Source: Aliiroseovarius zhejiangensis (GTDB lineage Bacteria > Pseudomonadota > Alphaproteobacteria > Rhodobacterales > Rhodobacteraceae). Taken from it: a DNA stretch of 64,000 bases. Made by a program: the position numbers and the translations under genes. Position 1 is the stretch's first letter. Every line of letters begins with the position of its first letter. Below, piece by piece: positions 50,635-59,800 of the stretch. The stretch spans positions 558,001 through 622,000 of the forward strand of contig NZ_BNCH01000002.1 in assembly GCF_014656375.1 (NCBI RefSeq), given 5' to 3'. The notes under the pieces are model-generated. The model did not search any database. It saw nothing but the letters and a program-made list of their open reading frames with translations, and was not told where the DNA came from.

Positions 50635-52566
50635 TCAGCTTTTGCGCCGTTTTGGCGTGCTGTCACCGCCTTTGGCCTTTGCGATGGCCTTGGCGGCAGC
50701 CCGGGCCCGGTTTTTCTTGCTGTTGGGCTTGCCCTTTGGCGGGGGCGGACCTTTCTTGCGGTCGGCGGGGCGCTTGCCTTTGGGCGTGTCAGCCTCGGGT
50801 TTGAACGGCTTGCGCGGTTTGGCGTCCGCGTCCTTTGTCCTGGCAGGGACGGGGGCTTTGATGGGACGATCGTCGCCGAACTCGTCTTTCCCTTTGTGCT
50901 TGGTGTTTGACGTGCGGTCGCCTTTGCGATGCGGCTTTGGCGGTTTCCTGTCAAACTTGCGTGTCTTACCACGCGGGGCCGGCTTCCCGGTGCGCCCAAG
51001 ATCAGGGGCAGCGTCCAACTGTTCGACGGCAAAGCCCTCGACCGACATGGCAGGGGCGATCGAGGACAGGAAGCCAGGAACCTTGTCTGCCTTCACCTCG
51101 AAAAACGACTGGTCATCTTGCAGCCGGATCGCGCCGATATCACCACGCGAGATCCCGCCGGCCTTGCACAGCATGGGCAGCAGGTGACGGGGGTCGGCGC
51201 CTTGCTTGCGCCCTTTGGCAAGGCTGAACCAGACGCTTGGCCCGAAGGGTTCGTGCTTTTCCGGCTTGGTGTTGACGTCGGACAGTTCCTCGGGCGCAGC
51301 GTGGGCCGTGTGGTAAAGTTTCAGATAGGCCGCGGCGAGTTGCGCGGGGGTGAATGTCGCCACCAGTTCTTCGGCCAGCGCCGCCTCGTTCGCGGTGGGC
51401 TCCTGTATCCAGACATCATCGGCCAGAATGCGTTTCTGATCCTCCGCCTGCACCTCTTGCGCCGAAGGGGCCGGGCCCCAACCTGCATTTAGCTTGGCAA
51501 AGCGCAACAGGCGTTCTGCCTTTTTGCGGGCTGCGGGCGGCACGATCAGAGTACTGACGCCCTTGCGTCCCGCGCGCCCTGTGCGGCCCGACCGGTGCAA
51601 CAGCGTTTCGTGATTGTTGGGCAGTTCGGCATGGATCACCAGATCGAGCTTCGGCAAGTCGATCCCGCGCGCCGCCACATCCGTCGCCACACAAATCCGC
51701 GCCCGCCCGTCGCGCATGGATTGCAAGGCATTTGACCGTTCGTTCTGTGTCAGCTCTCCGGACAGGGCGACCACATTGAACCCACGGTTTGACAGACGCG
51801 TCGCCAAGCGGCTGACCATGGCCCGCGTGTTGCAGAAAATGATCGCGTTCGGCGCCTCGAAGAACCTGAGCACATTGATGATCGCGTTTTCCCCGTCACG
51901 CGGGGCGACAAGCATGGCGCGGTAGTCAATATCCGTGTGCTGACTTTTCTCGGCCACCGTAGAGATCCGCTGAGCGTCCTTCTGATAGCGCGCGGCCAGC
52001 GTGGCGATGCTTTTCGGGACCGTGGCGGAAAACAGCAGGGTTTGGCGATCTTCGGGGGTTTCATCCAGAATGAACTCAAGGTCTTCGCGAAAGCCCAGGT
52101 CCAGCATTTCGTCGGCCTCGTCCAGCACCACGCTGCGGAGCGCCGACAGGTCGATTGACCCGCGCATGACGTGGTCGCGCAGACGCCCCGGTGTGGCAAC
52201 AACGATGTGCGCGCCACGCGCCAAGGCACGGCGTTCATCCCGCATGTCCATTCCGCCCACGCAGGAGGCGACGACCGCCCCGGTCTTGGCAAACAGCCAC
52301 ATCAACTCGCGTTTCACCTGCATCGCCAATTCGCGCGTGGGGGCGATAACCAGTCCCAACGGGCTGGCGGCGGGGCCGAACTGATCTGCGTCACCCAACA
52401 GCACCGGCGCAATGGCCAGGCCGAAGCCGACGGTTTTGCCTGACCCGGTCTGGGCCGAAACCAGAAGGTCCGCGCCTTCCAGCGCAGGGTCGGACACGGC
52501 GGTCTGGACTTGGGTCAGGGTGTCATATCCACGCTCGGCAAGCGCGGCAGAGATGGTCTGTTTCAC
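50635..52566 (-). CDS. DEAD-box RNA helicase with basic C-terminal tail
   Basis: 643 aa. Helicase core motifs: AQTGSGKT (38–45), PTRELAMQ, VATPGRL, DEADEMLD (motif II), SAT, and HRSGRTGRAGRKG (motif VI). After the core comes a DbpA-like RNA-binding region (about 400–520, GGISRGDIGAIRLQDDQSFF). The last 120 residues are Lys/Arg/Pro-rich (GKPAPRGKTRKFDRKPPKPH) and probably a disordered RNA-binding tail. Most similar in plan to DeaD/CsdA-type helicases for ribosome assembly or cold adaptation. Stands alone on its strand. Confidence 0.92.
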   Translation of the reverse strand: MKQTISAALAERGYDTLTQVQTAVSDPALEGADLLVSAQTGSGKTVGFGLAIAPVLLGDADQFGPAASPLGLVIAPTRELAMQVKRELMWLFAKTGAVVASCVGGMDMRDERRALARGAHIVVATPGRLRDHVMRGSIDLSALRSVVLDEADEMLDLGFREDLEFILDETPEDRQTLLFSATVPKSIATLAARYQKDAQRISTVAEKSQHTDIDYRAMLVAPRDGENAIINVLRFFEAPNAIIFCNTRAMVSRLATRLSNRGFNVVALSGELTQNERSNALQSMRDGRARICVATDVAARGIDLPKLDLVIHAELPNNHETLLHRSGRTGRAGRKGVSTLIVPPAARKKAERLLRFAKLNAGWGPAPSAQEVQAEDQKRILADDVWIQEPTANEAALAEELVATFTPAQLAAAYLKLYHTAHAAPEELSDVNTKPEKHEPFGPSVWFSLAKGRKQGADPRHLLPMLCKAGGISRGDIGAIRLQDDQSFFEVKADKVPGFLSSIAPAMSVEGFAVEQLDAAPDLGRTGKPAPRGKTRKFDRKPPKPHRKGDRTSNTKHKGKDEFGDDRPIKAPVPARTKDADAKPRKPFKPEADTPKGKRPADRKKGPPPPKGKPNSKKNRARAAAKAIAKAKGGDSTPKRRKS

Positions 52567-52687
52567 GGGCGGTCGATTCTGTTGTGTCTGAGGAACAAGT
52601 GGGGCGTCTTGCCATGGTGGGCTGCGTCGCAGGGGCGAAAGCGGGCTGATAGCCTGTTCGCACGGGAATGTATAGCGGAATAACGCG

Positions 52688-53626
52688 CTAGTCGGTGTCG
52701 GCCAGCGGATGGTGGGTCAGGACAAGGTCTTTCAGCCGTTCCTCCAGCACATGGGTATAAATCTCGGTGGTCGAGATATCGGCATGTCCCAACAACGTCT
52801 GGATCGAGCGCAGATCGGCCCCATGCGCCAGCAGATGCGTGGCAAAGGCGTGGCGCAGACGGTGCGGGGTCACCGCGTCGGGCGACACACCGGCGGCCAC
52901 GGCGATCTCTTTGATCAGGCCATAGAAACGATGCCGCGTCAGATGGCCGGATTTGCCGCTGGACGGAAACAAAAAAGGCGAGGGCTTGGTGCCCTTGTTG
53001 ACCCGCGCCGTGTCCTCGGCCTCATCGCGCGCCTCAAGCCAGGCGGCCAGCGCATCGCGGGCGAGGGGCGACAGGGGCACCATCCGTTCTTTCCCGCCTT
53101 TGCCCTTCACCAGCAGTATATGCGGGTCGCCACGGGCGGCCGAGGCGGGCAGGGTGACAAGCTCGCTCACCCGCATTCCGGTGGCATAGAGCAGTTCCAT
53201 CAGGCAGGTGTTGCGCAGTTTGTCCAACGGGCTGCGGCCATGATTGCGCGCGGTGGTCAAAAGCGCCTCGACCTGATCTTCGCTCAGGATCTTGGGCAGG
53301 GATTTCGACCGGCCCGGCCCCTTGATCTTGATCGCCGGGTTGTCCGGGCGCCACCCTTCTTCATAGGCAAAGCGGTAAAGCTGCTTGATCGCCGACAGAC
53401 GGCGCGCGCGGGTGGATTGCGCCAGCCCCATCGTATCGCAATCGACCATGAAGGCTTCGATATCGGCGCGGCTGACATCCGCGAAATCCAGACCCTTGTC
53501 ATCCGCAAATTCGGCAAAGCCTTTCAGGTCGCGCCCATAGGCCAACAGCGTGTTTTCAGACGCATCCAGTTCGGCCGCCTGCGCTTCCAGAAAGGTGGAA
53601 ATCCAGCGGGCGTGGTCGGCGTTCAT
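52688..53626 (-). CDS. xerD: Site-specific tyrosine recombinase XerD
   Basis: 312 aa, normal length. It resolves chromosome dimers at dif together with XerC. Catalytic residues: Arg in LLYATGMRVSELVTL, Lys in VKGKGGKERMVPLS, His-x-x-Arg in PHRLRHAFATHLLAHG, His in LLGHADISTTEIYTHV, with the nucleophile Tyr in EIYTHV. The N-terminal SAM-like core-binding domain is complete (WISTFLEAQAAELDASENTL). It starts inside a 4-nt overlap with the exported-protein gene before it. Confidence 0.94.
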   Translation of the reverse strand: MNADHARWISTFLEAQAAELDASENTLLAYGRDLKGFAEFADDKGLDFADVSRADIEAFMVDCDTMGLAQSTRARRLSAIKQLYRFAYEEGWRPDNPAIKIKGPGRSKSLPKILSEDQVEALLTTARNHGRSPLDKLRNTCLMELLYATGMRVSELVTLPASAARGDPHILLVKGKGGKERMVPLSPLARDALAAWLEARDEAEDTARVNKGTKPSPFLFPSSGKSGHLTRHRFYGLIKEIAVAAGVSPDAVTPHRLRHAFATHLLAHGADLRSIQTLLGHADISTTEIYTHVLEERLKDLVLTHHPLADTD

Positions 53627-55236
53627 CCGCGCCGCTCCAGGATCAGGAACTGAAGGGCGGCCTGCCGGGCGACCTGTTCCAGCCCCACATGCCGGAAGAA
53701 GGCCAGCGCGTCGGTCAACTCGTCCAGATCGCCATTCAGGCCTGTTGAAAACAACTCGATGGCGCGCAGGATGGCTTCACCCAGCCGGTCCTGTTCAACA
53801 AGCGAGCGCAGGCGGATGGGCAGATCGGTGGCGGCGAACCCGTCAAGCACGGCGCGGCTGCGGTCGTCGATCGGTGTCAGATCGGCGGTCTCGCCACGTG
53901 CGATACCCAGAAGGATCGGCGCGAGCGGGTCGCGGGGGGCAGCATGCCCAAGGGCCGCGACGGTGTCATACTGGTCGGAAAGAAGCCCAAGGCGAAGGGC
54001 AAGGTCGCCTGCGCGGCCGGACAGGTTTCGTTTGGCCAGGTCCGCCCCGAATACCTGCGCAAACGGCACCTCCAGCCCGCTTTCTTCCAGATGGGGCCAC
54101 AGCGCCAGCACGGCGCGGGCAAGGTCGTCGTCATCCTCTGAGGCCAGCGCGGTTTCCACGGCGTTCACGGCGCTCATCCGGTCCCAGATGCCGCCCGATG
54201 CCGCGGGTCGGCGTTCGGAATAGAGACCCAAAAGCTGGTTTTCCGTCACGGCCCCGACCCGTGCCAGACGTTCCCCGGCTTCGGCCCGCGCTTTCCAGCC
54301 GATATTGGCGCGCAGATCGGATTGCGCGAAGGCCAGCGGCAGCGAGGTCGTGTTGATATGCAGACCGATCGCCTCGAACATGCGGAAGGTGAGGGGCGAG
54401 GGGTGATCGGGCCGCGGCAAGTCCGGTTCGTCCTCGAACAGTTCGGGGTCAAGAAACCGTGCCAGCAGGGCGTCGTCCTCGTCGCTGATATAGCCCAGCG
54501 CCCGCCCCGTTTCCAAGGTCAGGACCGCCGCGTCCCAATCGCCGCTGCGCGCCAGGCAGAAGACGCGGGCGGGGAAGGTGGGGCTGAGTTCGGGCGTGGC
54601 GCGCAAGGTGGTGCAATGCTCATCCTCGTTGCCCAACAGAAGCGCGGTGTCGAAGGCGCGGCGAAAGACACGCGGATTGACCGAACCGGCCCGCGCCAGA
54701 AGCGCCTCGGCCTGATCCAGCGCGCCCTGGGTCAACAGGCGGTCGACCCGCGCCAGAAACAGGCGATCTTCGCCCGCGCTGGCCCCTTTGGGGGGATCAA
54801 GTTCGGCCAGCATCAGACGTTGCAGCAGGCTTTGCAGGGCGGGCAGCAGATCCAGATCAAGCGCGGTGATGCGGCGGGACAGGTCGTCGGGCCGTGACAT
54901 GCCCCACAGGTCGCGCGGCAGGCCCGTCACCGCATGGGGCAACAGCCCGACCGCATCCAGCACCGGGGTTTCCAGCAGCGTCATGGTGACTTCGGCTACC
55001 GACGCGCCCGTACTGGTTGCCGGTTCATCAAAAGACGGAGGCAAGATGGCACTGTCAGACGATGGCGGCGGCAGTGCGATGCTGTCCGACAACCAGTCGA
55101 TGGCCGACAAGGGGGCGGTGCCCTGAGGTGCCTGCGCCGTGGCGGGCAGTGCCAGCCCGGTCAGAACACACAATAACGCGCCGCCCAGACAAGCGGCGCG
55201 CCCATGTCGTCTGTCCCTGACCTGTTCAGTCCCCAT
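53623..55236 (-). CDS. Exported protein of unknown function upstream of xerD
   Basis: 537 aa. Residues 1–36 form a signal peptide (AACLGGALLCVLTGLALPAT, cleavage near AQA). A Pro/Ser-rich linker (about 50–75) is followed by a long, all-helical, acidic region with loosely repeated helical pairs (DALLARFLDPELFEDEPDLP, ALGHAAPRDPLAPILLGIAR) that resembles a divergent TPR/solenoid. No catalytic motif was found. In Rhodobacterales this kind of gene sits between xerD and aroK, on the strand opposite aroK. Probably periplasmic; overlaps xerD by 4 nt. Confidence 0.75.
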   Translation of the reverse strand: MGTEQVRDRRHGRAACLGGALLCVLTGLALPATAQAPQGTAPLSAIDWLSDSIALPPPSSDSAILPPSFDEPATSTGASVAEVTMTLLETPVLDAVGLLPHAVTGLPRDLWGMSRPDDLSRRITALDLDLLPALQSLLQRLMLAELDPPKGASAGEDRLFLARVDRLLTQGALDQAEALLARAGSVNPRVFRRAFDTALLLGNEDEHCTTLRATPELSPTFPARVFCLARSGDWDAAVLTLETGRALGYISDEDDALLARFLDPELFEDEPDLPRPDHPSPLTFRMFEAIGLHINTTSLPLAFAQSDLRANIGWKARAEAGERLARVGAVTENQLLGLYSERRPAASGGIWDRMSAVNAVETALASEDDDDLARAVLALWPHLEESGLEVPFAQVFGADLAKRNLSGRAGDLALRLGLLSDQYDTVAALGHAAPRDPLAPILLGIARGETADLTPIDDRSRAVLDGFAATDLPIRLRSLVEQDRLGEAILRAIELFSTGLNGDLDELTDALAFFRHVGLEQVARQAALQFLILERRG

Positions 55237-55363
55237 TCAACGTCACTGTGCTGCTTTGTGGGGCGGTTCTCGGCGCCATGTCACCGAAGAACGCAAACCC
55301 GGTCAGCCCGATAAAGCCGACGATTGCCAGGAAAAGAATAAGCTTGATCAAACGGATCAGCAT
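55226..55363 (-). CDS. Small membrane peptide (45 aa), divergent from aroK
   Basis: 45 aa from the ATG complementary to 55361–55363: MLIRLIKLILFLAIVGFIGL, one hydrophobic helix spanning residues 4–26, then a short acidic tail PRTAPQSSTVTLNGD. The 3' end overlaps the start of the exported-protein gene by 11 nt, so the two are likely co-transcribed. A recurrent small protein at this locus in Rhodobacterales as far as I recall. No function known. A longer in-frame start at 55486 would run through the aroK promoter region. Confidence 0.7.
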   Translation of the reverse strand: MLIRLIKLILFLAIVGFIGLTGFAFFGDMAPRTAPQSSTVTLNGD

Positions 55364-55467
55364 GTTGTTCCACCCATTTTCTGCCTCAAGTGGTGTTTTG
55401 TCTGATTTTATATATGGCATTTTCGGCAAGATCACGCCATTCAGGAAAGAAATCCGAATTTGGGCAA

Positions 55468-56025
55468 GTGAGCGCCGTTTTGGCATTCAAACTGAAAAAA
55501 TCCATCGTCATGGTGGGCATGATGGGGGCCGGAAAGACGGCGGTCGGGCAGGCGGTTGCGAACCGGTTGCGCGTGCCGTTTCTGGACAGCGACGAAGAGA
55601 TCGTGCGCGCCGCAAATATGTCCATCGCCGAGATTTTCGAACGCGACGGCGAGGCGTTTTTTCGAGATCGCGAATCCGAGGTGATCGGGCGCCTTCTGGA
55701 CACTCAGCGCGCGGTTCTGTCCACCGGCGGCGGGGCGTTCATGTCGGAACGCAATCGCCAGATGATTGCCCAGCGCGGGGTTGCCGTCTGGCTGAAAGCC
55801 GATCTTGACCTTTTGTGGGCGCGGGTGCGCCACAAGGACACACGGCCCCTTTTGCGCACGCCCGACCCGAAGGCCACGCTGACCGATATCTACAACACCC
55901 GCGTGCCGGTCTATGCCAAGGCCGACCTGGCGGTCGAGGCGCAGCGCGACTATTCGATTGCCGATATGGCGGATGCGGTTGTGGCGGCGCTTCTGACCCG
56001 CCCTGATGTGCTGGAGGAAACCTGA
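55468..56025 (+). CDS. aroK: Shikimate kinase
   Basis: 185 aa from a GTG at 55468; ATGs further upstream (55390, 55414) would give an unusual hydrophobic start, so the site is uncertain. ATP-dependent 3-phosphorylation of shikimate. Walker A GMMGAGKTAVGQAVANRL, shikimate-binding FLDSDEEIVRAANMSIAEIF, and VLSTGGGAFMSERNRQMI. It precedes aroB with one base between the stop and the next start (TGACATG), so both enzymes are produced from one operon. Confidence 0.93.
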   Translation: MSAVLAFKLKKSIVMVGMMGAGKTAVGQAVANRLRVPFLDSDEEIVRAANMSIAEIFERDGEAFFRDRESEVIGRLLDTQRAVLSTGGGAFMSERNRQMIAQRGVAVWLKADLDLLWARVRHKDTRPLLRTPDPKATLTDIYNTRVPVYAKADLAVEAQRDYSIADMADAVVAALLTRPDVLEET

Positions 56026-56026
56026 C

Positions 56027-57136
56027 ATGACCACCGTTCATGTGCCGCTGGGCGATCGTGCCTATGATGTGCGGATTGCGCCGGGCCTGATCGGGCGCGC
56101 GGGGGCAGAAATCGCCCCCCTGTTGCCCCGCCCGAAGGTCTGGATCGTGACGGAACAGACTGTTGCGGGGTTGCATCTTGCGTCGCTTCAGAAAGGGCTT
56201 GCTGCCAGCGGGGTTGCCTCGGACGCTTTGATCCTTCCGCCCGGGGAAGGGACGAAAAGCTGGCCGCATCTGACGCATACGGTCGAATGGCTGCTGGATC
56301 AGCGGGTCGAACGCAAGGACGTGGTGGTCGCCTTTGGTGGCGGTGTGATCGGCGACCTGGTGGGCTTTGCCGCCGCGATTTTGCGCCGGGGGGTGCGGTT
56401 CGTGCAGGTGCCGACATCGCTTCTGGCACAGGTGGACAGTTCGGTCGGCGGCAAGACGGGGATCAATGCCCCGCAAGGCAAGAACCTGATCGGCGCATTT
56501 CATCAGCCGTCCCTTGTTCTGGCGGATATCGAGGTGTTGGGCACGCTGACTCCGCGCGATTTTCTGGCGGGTTACGGCGAAGTCGTCAAATATGGCGGGC
56601 TGGGGGATGGGGCGTTCTTCGAATGGCTCGAGATCAACGGCCCCGCCCTGGCCGCCGGTGACATGGATCTGCGCGAAGAGGCCGTGCGCCGCTCTGTCCA
56701 GATGAAGGCCGATATCGTGGTGCGGGACGAAACCGAGCAGGGCGATCGTGCGCTTCTGAACCTCGGCCACACCTTCGGTCACGCGCTGGAGGCGGCTACG
56801 GGCTATTCCGACCGGCTGCTGCACGGCGAAGGCGTCGCCATCGGGTGCGCGCTGGCGTTTGAAACCTCGGCACGGCTGGGGCTGATCAGTCAGGAAAGCC
56901 CGTCACGCTTCCGCGCGCATCTAGCGGCGATGGGGATGAAGAAAGACCTGTCGGACATTCCGGGTGATCTGCCGGATAGCACGGGGCTGATCACCCTGAT
57001 GGGGCAGGACAAGAAGGTCGAACAAGGCAAGCTGCGATTCGTGCTGGCCCGCGCCATAGGCGACGCTTTCGTGGCAGATGATGTGGATATGGATGTGGTG
57101 CGCGCGGTGTTGGACGACGCGCTGGCCGGGCGCTGA
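56027..57136 (+). CDS. aroB: 3-dehydroquinate synthase
   Basis: 369 aa, typical length, from ATG 56027 with CTGGAGG upstream. NAD-dependent conversion of DAHP to 3-dehydroquinate. VVVAFGGGVIGDLVGFAAAI and QVPTSLLAQVDSSVGGKTGI form the NAD and phosphate sites; the zinc ligands lie in GEVVKYG and LNLGHTFGHALEAATGYSDR then LLHGEGVAIG. It works with aroK; the class II DAHP synthase 13 kb upstream feeds the same pathway. Confidence 0.96.
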   Translation: MTTVHVPLGDRAYDVRIAPGLIGRAGAEIAPLLPRPKVWIVTEQTVAGLHLASLQKGLAASGVASDALILPPGEGTKSWPHLTHTVEWLLDQRVERKDVVVAFGGGVIGDLVGFAAAILRRGVRFVQVPTSLLAQVDSSVGGKTGINAPQGKNLIGAFHQPSLVLADIEVLGTLTPRDFLAGYGEVVKYGGLGDGAFFEWLEINGPALAAGDMDLREEAVRRSVQMKADIVVRDETEQGDRALLNLGHTFGHALEAATGYSDRLLHGEGVAIGCALAFETSARLGLISQESPSRFRAHLAAMGMKKDLSDIPGDLPDSTGLITLMGQDKKVEQGKLRFVLARAIGDAFVADDVDMDVVRAVLDDALAGR

Positions 57137-57140
57137 TATG

Positions 57141-57166
57141 AAAACAGCCGCCCAAAGGGGCGGCTG
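57141..57166 (-). terminator. Intrinsic terminator for ssb (minus strand)
   Basis: Nine-base-pair stem CAGCCGCCC/GGGCGGCTG with a 4-nt loop. On the minus strand it is followed by TTTT. It lies 21 nt past the ssb stop and 4 nt past the convergent aroB stop; it may also serve aroB. Confidence 0.8.
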
Positions 57167-57187
57167 CGTCGCTTGTATCCGACGGGA

Positions 57188-57667
57188 TCAGAATGGGATT
57201 TCGTCGTCGAACCCGCCGCCTGCAGGTGCCGGGCCGCTGTCGCCAGCGCCACCGCCATAACCGCCCTGGCTGCCCCCGCCGTAACCGCCGCCGCCACCCT
57301 GGCCGCCGCCTTCACCGCGTCCGTCCAGCATGGTTAAAGTGCCGCCATACCCCTGCAGCACGACTTCGGTCGAGTAGCGATCCTGCCCGGACTGGTCCTG
57401 CCACTTGCGGGTTTGCAGCTTGCCTTCGATATAAACCTTGGAGCCTTTGCGCAGGAACTGTTCGCAGACGCGCACCAGCCCCTCCGAGAAGATGGCGACC
57501 GAATGCCATTCGGTTCTTTCCCGCCGCTCGCCGGTGTTGCGGTCTTTCCAGGTCTCTGACGTCGCAATGCGCAGGTTGCAGACCTTTCCGCCGTTCTGGA
57601 ATGTACGCACTTCCGGGTCGGCGCCCAGATTTCCGATCAGCATGACCTTGTTAAGCGAACCCGCCAT
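57188..57667 (-). CDS. ssb: Single-stranded DNA-binding protein
   Basis: 159 aa. The OB-fold starts [20 protein letters not shown] and has [20 protein letters not shown]. The glycine-rich linker ([17 protein letters not shown]) and the acidic tip DDEIPF are standard; the tip binds DNA-repair partners such as RecO or PriA. A complete, functional-looking SSB. It is divergent from the lytic transglycosylase gene. Confidence 0.96.
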   Translation of the reverse strand: MAGSLNKVMLIGNLGADPEVRTFQNGGKVCNLRIATSETWKDRNTGERRERTEWHSVAIFSEGLVRVCEQFLRKGSKVYIEGKLQTRKWQDQSGQDRYSTEVVLQGYGGTLTMLDGRGEGGGQGGGGGYGGGSQGGYGGGAGDSGPAPAGGGFDDEIPF

Positions 57668-57889
57668 CCGTCGTCCTTTCGATTCTGTAATTCGACTTCA
57701 TCGTTACACCATCCGGGGGGGCATGGGGATACCGAAATCCCGTGTGAGCGTGGCAAATGACGGGTAATGAAGCCGGGTCTATATCCGCATATCAAGCTCG
57801 CCTTCGCAAAATGCCGCACCCTCTTCCCCAGAAAGCCGAACTTGCGTATATTGCCGTCATTGATTTCAGGGGACAGGCAGGGGACAGGC

Positions 57890-58498
57890 ATGTCACGCAG
57901 CATATTTCGTCGTGGATACGGGGCCGTTTTGGTCGTTGCAACGGGGCTAGCCCCAATCGGTCAGGCCGCTTTTGCCGAGAACCTGTTTTCAAGCTCGGGT
58001 GGACGGTCCGCCTTTGCGGCGCAGACCCGCGTGTTGGACACCCGCGCCGCGCAGCAATATGCCTCCAGCACCCGGCTGACCCCCAACAAGGGCGCCGTGC
58101 CGACCTATGGCATTCCCTCCTTCACCGGAAAATACAAAGGCGAATACCTGGCACTCGCCAAAGCCGCGGCCCAACGGCACGGTATTCCTCAAGACCTGTT
58201 CCTGCGGTTGGTGCAGCAGGAAAGCGGCTGGAACCCGCGTGCACGCAGCCATGCCGGGGCGATTGGGCTTGCGCAGTTGATGCCCTTCACTGCACGCAAG
58301 CTGGGGGTTGACCCGCATAACCCGGTGCAAAATTTGGAAGGCGGTGCGCGTTACCTGCGCCAGCAATATGACCGGTTCCGGTCGTGGAGGCTGGCGCTTG
58401 CAGCCTATAATGCCGGGCCGGAGGCGGTGCAGAAATACTCAGGTGTGCCGCCTTACAAGGAAACGCGCGGCTATGTACGGGCCATTCTGGGCAGCTAG
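57890..58498 (+). CDS. Lytic transglycosylase (SLT family)
   Basis: 202 aa from ATG 57890, with GGGGACAGG upstream. Signal peptide 1–29 ([19 protein letters not shown]). The SLT domain has the catalytic Glu in [20 protein letters not shown], then [15 protein letters not shown] and [20 protein letters not shown], with [20 protein letters not shown] near the end. It cleaves the glycan strands of peptidoglycan between MurNAc and GlcNAc. The short N-terminal region has no further domain. Next to ssb by position only. Confidence 0.92.
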   Translation: MSRSIFRRGYGAVLVVATGLAPIGQAAFAENLFSSSGGRSAFAAQTRVLDTRAAQQYASSTRLTPNKGAVPTYGIPSFTGKYKGEYLALAKAAAQRHGIPQDLFLRLVQQESGWNPRARSHAGAIGLAQLMPFTARKLGVDPHNPVQNLEGGARYLRQQYDRFRSWRLALAAYNAGPEAVQKYSGVPPYKETRGYVRAILGS

Positions 58499-58507
58499 CG
58501 CGCCCGT

Positions 58508-58855
58508 TCAGAGCGATCGTTCCTGAGGCCCGGAATAGGCGCGTTCGACCTTCGCCACCCGCAACGCGTAGTGCGCATACCAGCTTTCGATCCCCATTTT
58601 CTGTGCGATCAGATGCTCGGACACCTGTTTCCATGCCAGAATTGAGGCCTCGTCCGACCAATAGGACACGGTGATTCCAAGCCCGGAGGCATCGCGGGTG
58701 GTTTCCGCCCCCAGATATCCGGGCTGCGCCTGCGCAAGCGCGAAAATCCTGTCCGCCATCGCCGCATATCCCAGTGCGGGGTCCGCCAGTTGATTGGTGA
58801 AGATCACGGCGTAATAGGGCAGAGCAGGCAAAGGGGCGAAGCGGGGTTGGGTCAT
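58508..58855 (-). CDS. Antibiotic biosynthesis monooxygenase (ABM) domain protein
   Basis: 115 aa. The ferredoxin-like ABM fold is indicated by YYAVIFTNQLADPALGYAAM, QPGYLGAETTRDASGLGITV and SYWSDEASILAWKQVSEHLI. It ends with a helix MGIESWYAHYALRVAKVERA. Similar proteins are cofactor-free monooxygenases or haem-degrading enzymes; the exact reaction is unknown. It ends 9 nt after the convergent transglycosylase stop. Confidence 0.88.
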   Translation of the reverse strand: MTQPRFAPLPALPYYAVIFTNQLADPALGYAAMADRIFALAQAQPGYLGAETTRDASGLGITVSYWSDEASILAWKQVSEHLIAQKMGIESWYAHYALRVAKVERAYSGPQERSL

Positions 58856-58924
58856 CTGGACGCGTTTCTCAGTCTGGTTACGCCCAGACTAGAGTGGTGG
58901 CTCAGGATATTCCAGCCAAGCGAC

Positions 58925-59470
58925 CTATTCGACGCCCGACAGTTCTTTCTTGTGCAGCCATTCCGCATGTTTGGGCGCGCGCTTGGTCTCGGACCATTCG
59001 TTCAGCATGTCCCATTTGACGGCGTCCATGCGGGCCAGCATTTTTTCCTCCTCGGGGTCGGGGCAGGCCAGTTCCACGCGGTGTCCGTTGGGATCGAAGA
59101 AATAGATCGAATGGAAGATCGAATGGTCGGTCACCCCGAGAACCTCGACCCCTTCTTTCTCAAGATGCTCTTTGAATTCAAACAGTTCCGCGCGGTCTTT
59201 GACCTTGAAGGCAATATGCTGCACCCAGATTGGCGTGTTTTCGTCACGGCCCATGTCCGGTTTGGTCGGAAGCTCGAAAAAGGCGAGCACATTGCCATTC
59301 CCGGCATCCAGAAAGACGTGCATATACGGGTCCGGCTCATGGGTCGACGGCACATGGTTTTCCGCGATTGCCAGAACAAAGTCCATGTTCAGCATTTTCC
59401 CATACCATTCAACGGTTTCCTTTGCATCCTTACAGCGATAGGCGACGTGGTGAATCTGTTCGATCTTCAT
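58925..59470 (-). CDS. VOC family protein (glyoxalase/dioxygenase type)
   Basis: 181 aa; GGAGAATTCAC precedes the ATG. The first VOC half begins KIEQIHHVAYRCKDAKETVE and the second has VQHIAFKVKDRAELFEFKEH then SIFHSIYFFDPNGHRVELAC. Metal-ligand positions are kept: His in HHVAYR, His in QHIAFK and Glu in HRVELA. A ring-cleaving dioxygenase or isomerase of aromatic catabolism is plausible. The shared 20-bp motif lies directly upstream of the RBS. Confidence 0.85.
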   Translation of the reverse strand: MKIEQIHHVAYRCKDAKETVEWYGKMLNMDFVLAIAENHVPSTHEPDPYMHVFLDAGNGNVLAFFELPTKPDMGRDENTPIWVQHIAFKVKDRAELFEFKEHLEKEGVEVLGVTDHSIFHSIYFFDPNGHRVELACPDPEEEKMLARMDAVKWDMLNEWSETKRAPKHAEWLHKKELSGVE

Positions 59471-59481
59471 GTGAATTCTCC

Positions 59482-59501
59482 TATTTCACACGTTAAGTAA
59501 C
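59482..59501 (-). promoter_or_regulatory. 20-bp motif shared with the dctP upstream region, plus an adjacent palindrome
   Basis: Plus-strand reading TATTTCACACGTTAAGTAAC, a one-base variant of 27780–27799. It begins 12 nt upstream of the VOC start codon and overlaps the probable promoter/leader. A 12-bp palindrome TTGCATATGCAA follows at 59511–59522. Candidate operator; inference only. Confidence 0.45.
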
Positions 59502-59800
59502 ATGATTTCATTGCATATGCAACGAAAATGAAGGACCACTCTGTGTGGGGGACGCATTGGAATGGAGTGAAAGGACGCGCCTATGCCGGAGCGTGTGTAT
59601 GGGCGAAGGGTACTTTGGCGCGCTGGGAAGCTGGACACGAGTTGCGAATCCGTTCCCGATAGCACCTCAGGGATGGCCGCACTGGCCGCGGCGGACAGAG
59701 GGATCAGTGCGATCGTCAAAGCGCGTCTGTGATTGATGATGGGGCAATTCGGGGGCAGGATTGCATGAGGCCCCATAGGTAGCGGCCATGCTAGCCACGC
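59502..59800. other. Intergenic, possibly a decayed gene
   Basis: No intact gene recognised. A minus-strand frame has a signal-peptide-like stretch RALTIALIPLSAAASAAIPE (about 59669–59728) but degenerates afterwards, and a 44-codon plus-strand frame begins at 59528 (MKDHSVWGTHWNGVKG). Neither has a convincing RBS or family match. Confidence 0.3.

Noticed and set aside
59486-59776. Minus-strand frame with a signal-peptide-like start
   Set aside because: The hydrophobic part is plausible, but the rest has no protein-like pattern and it covers the VOC upstream region; at best a gene remnant.
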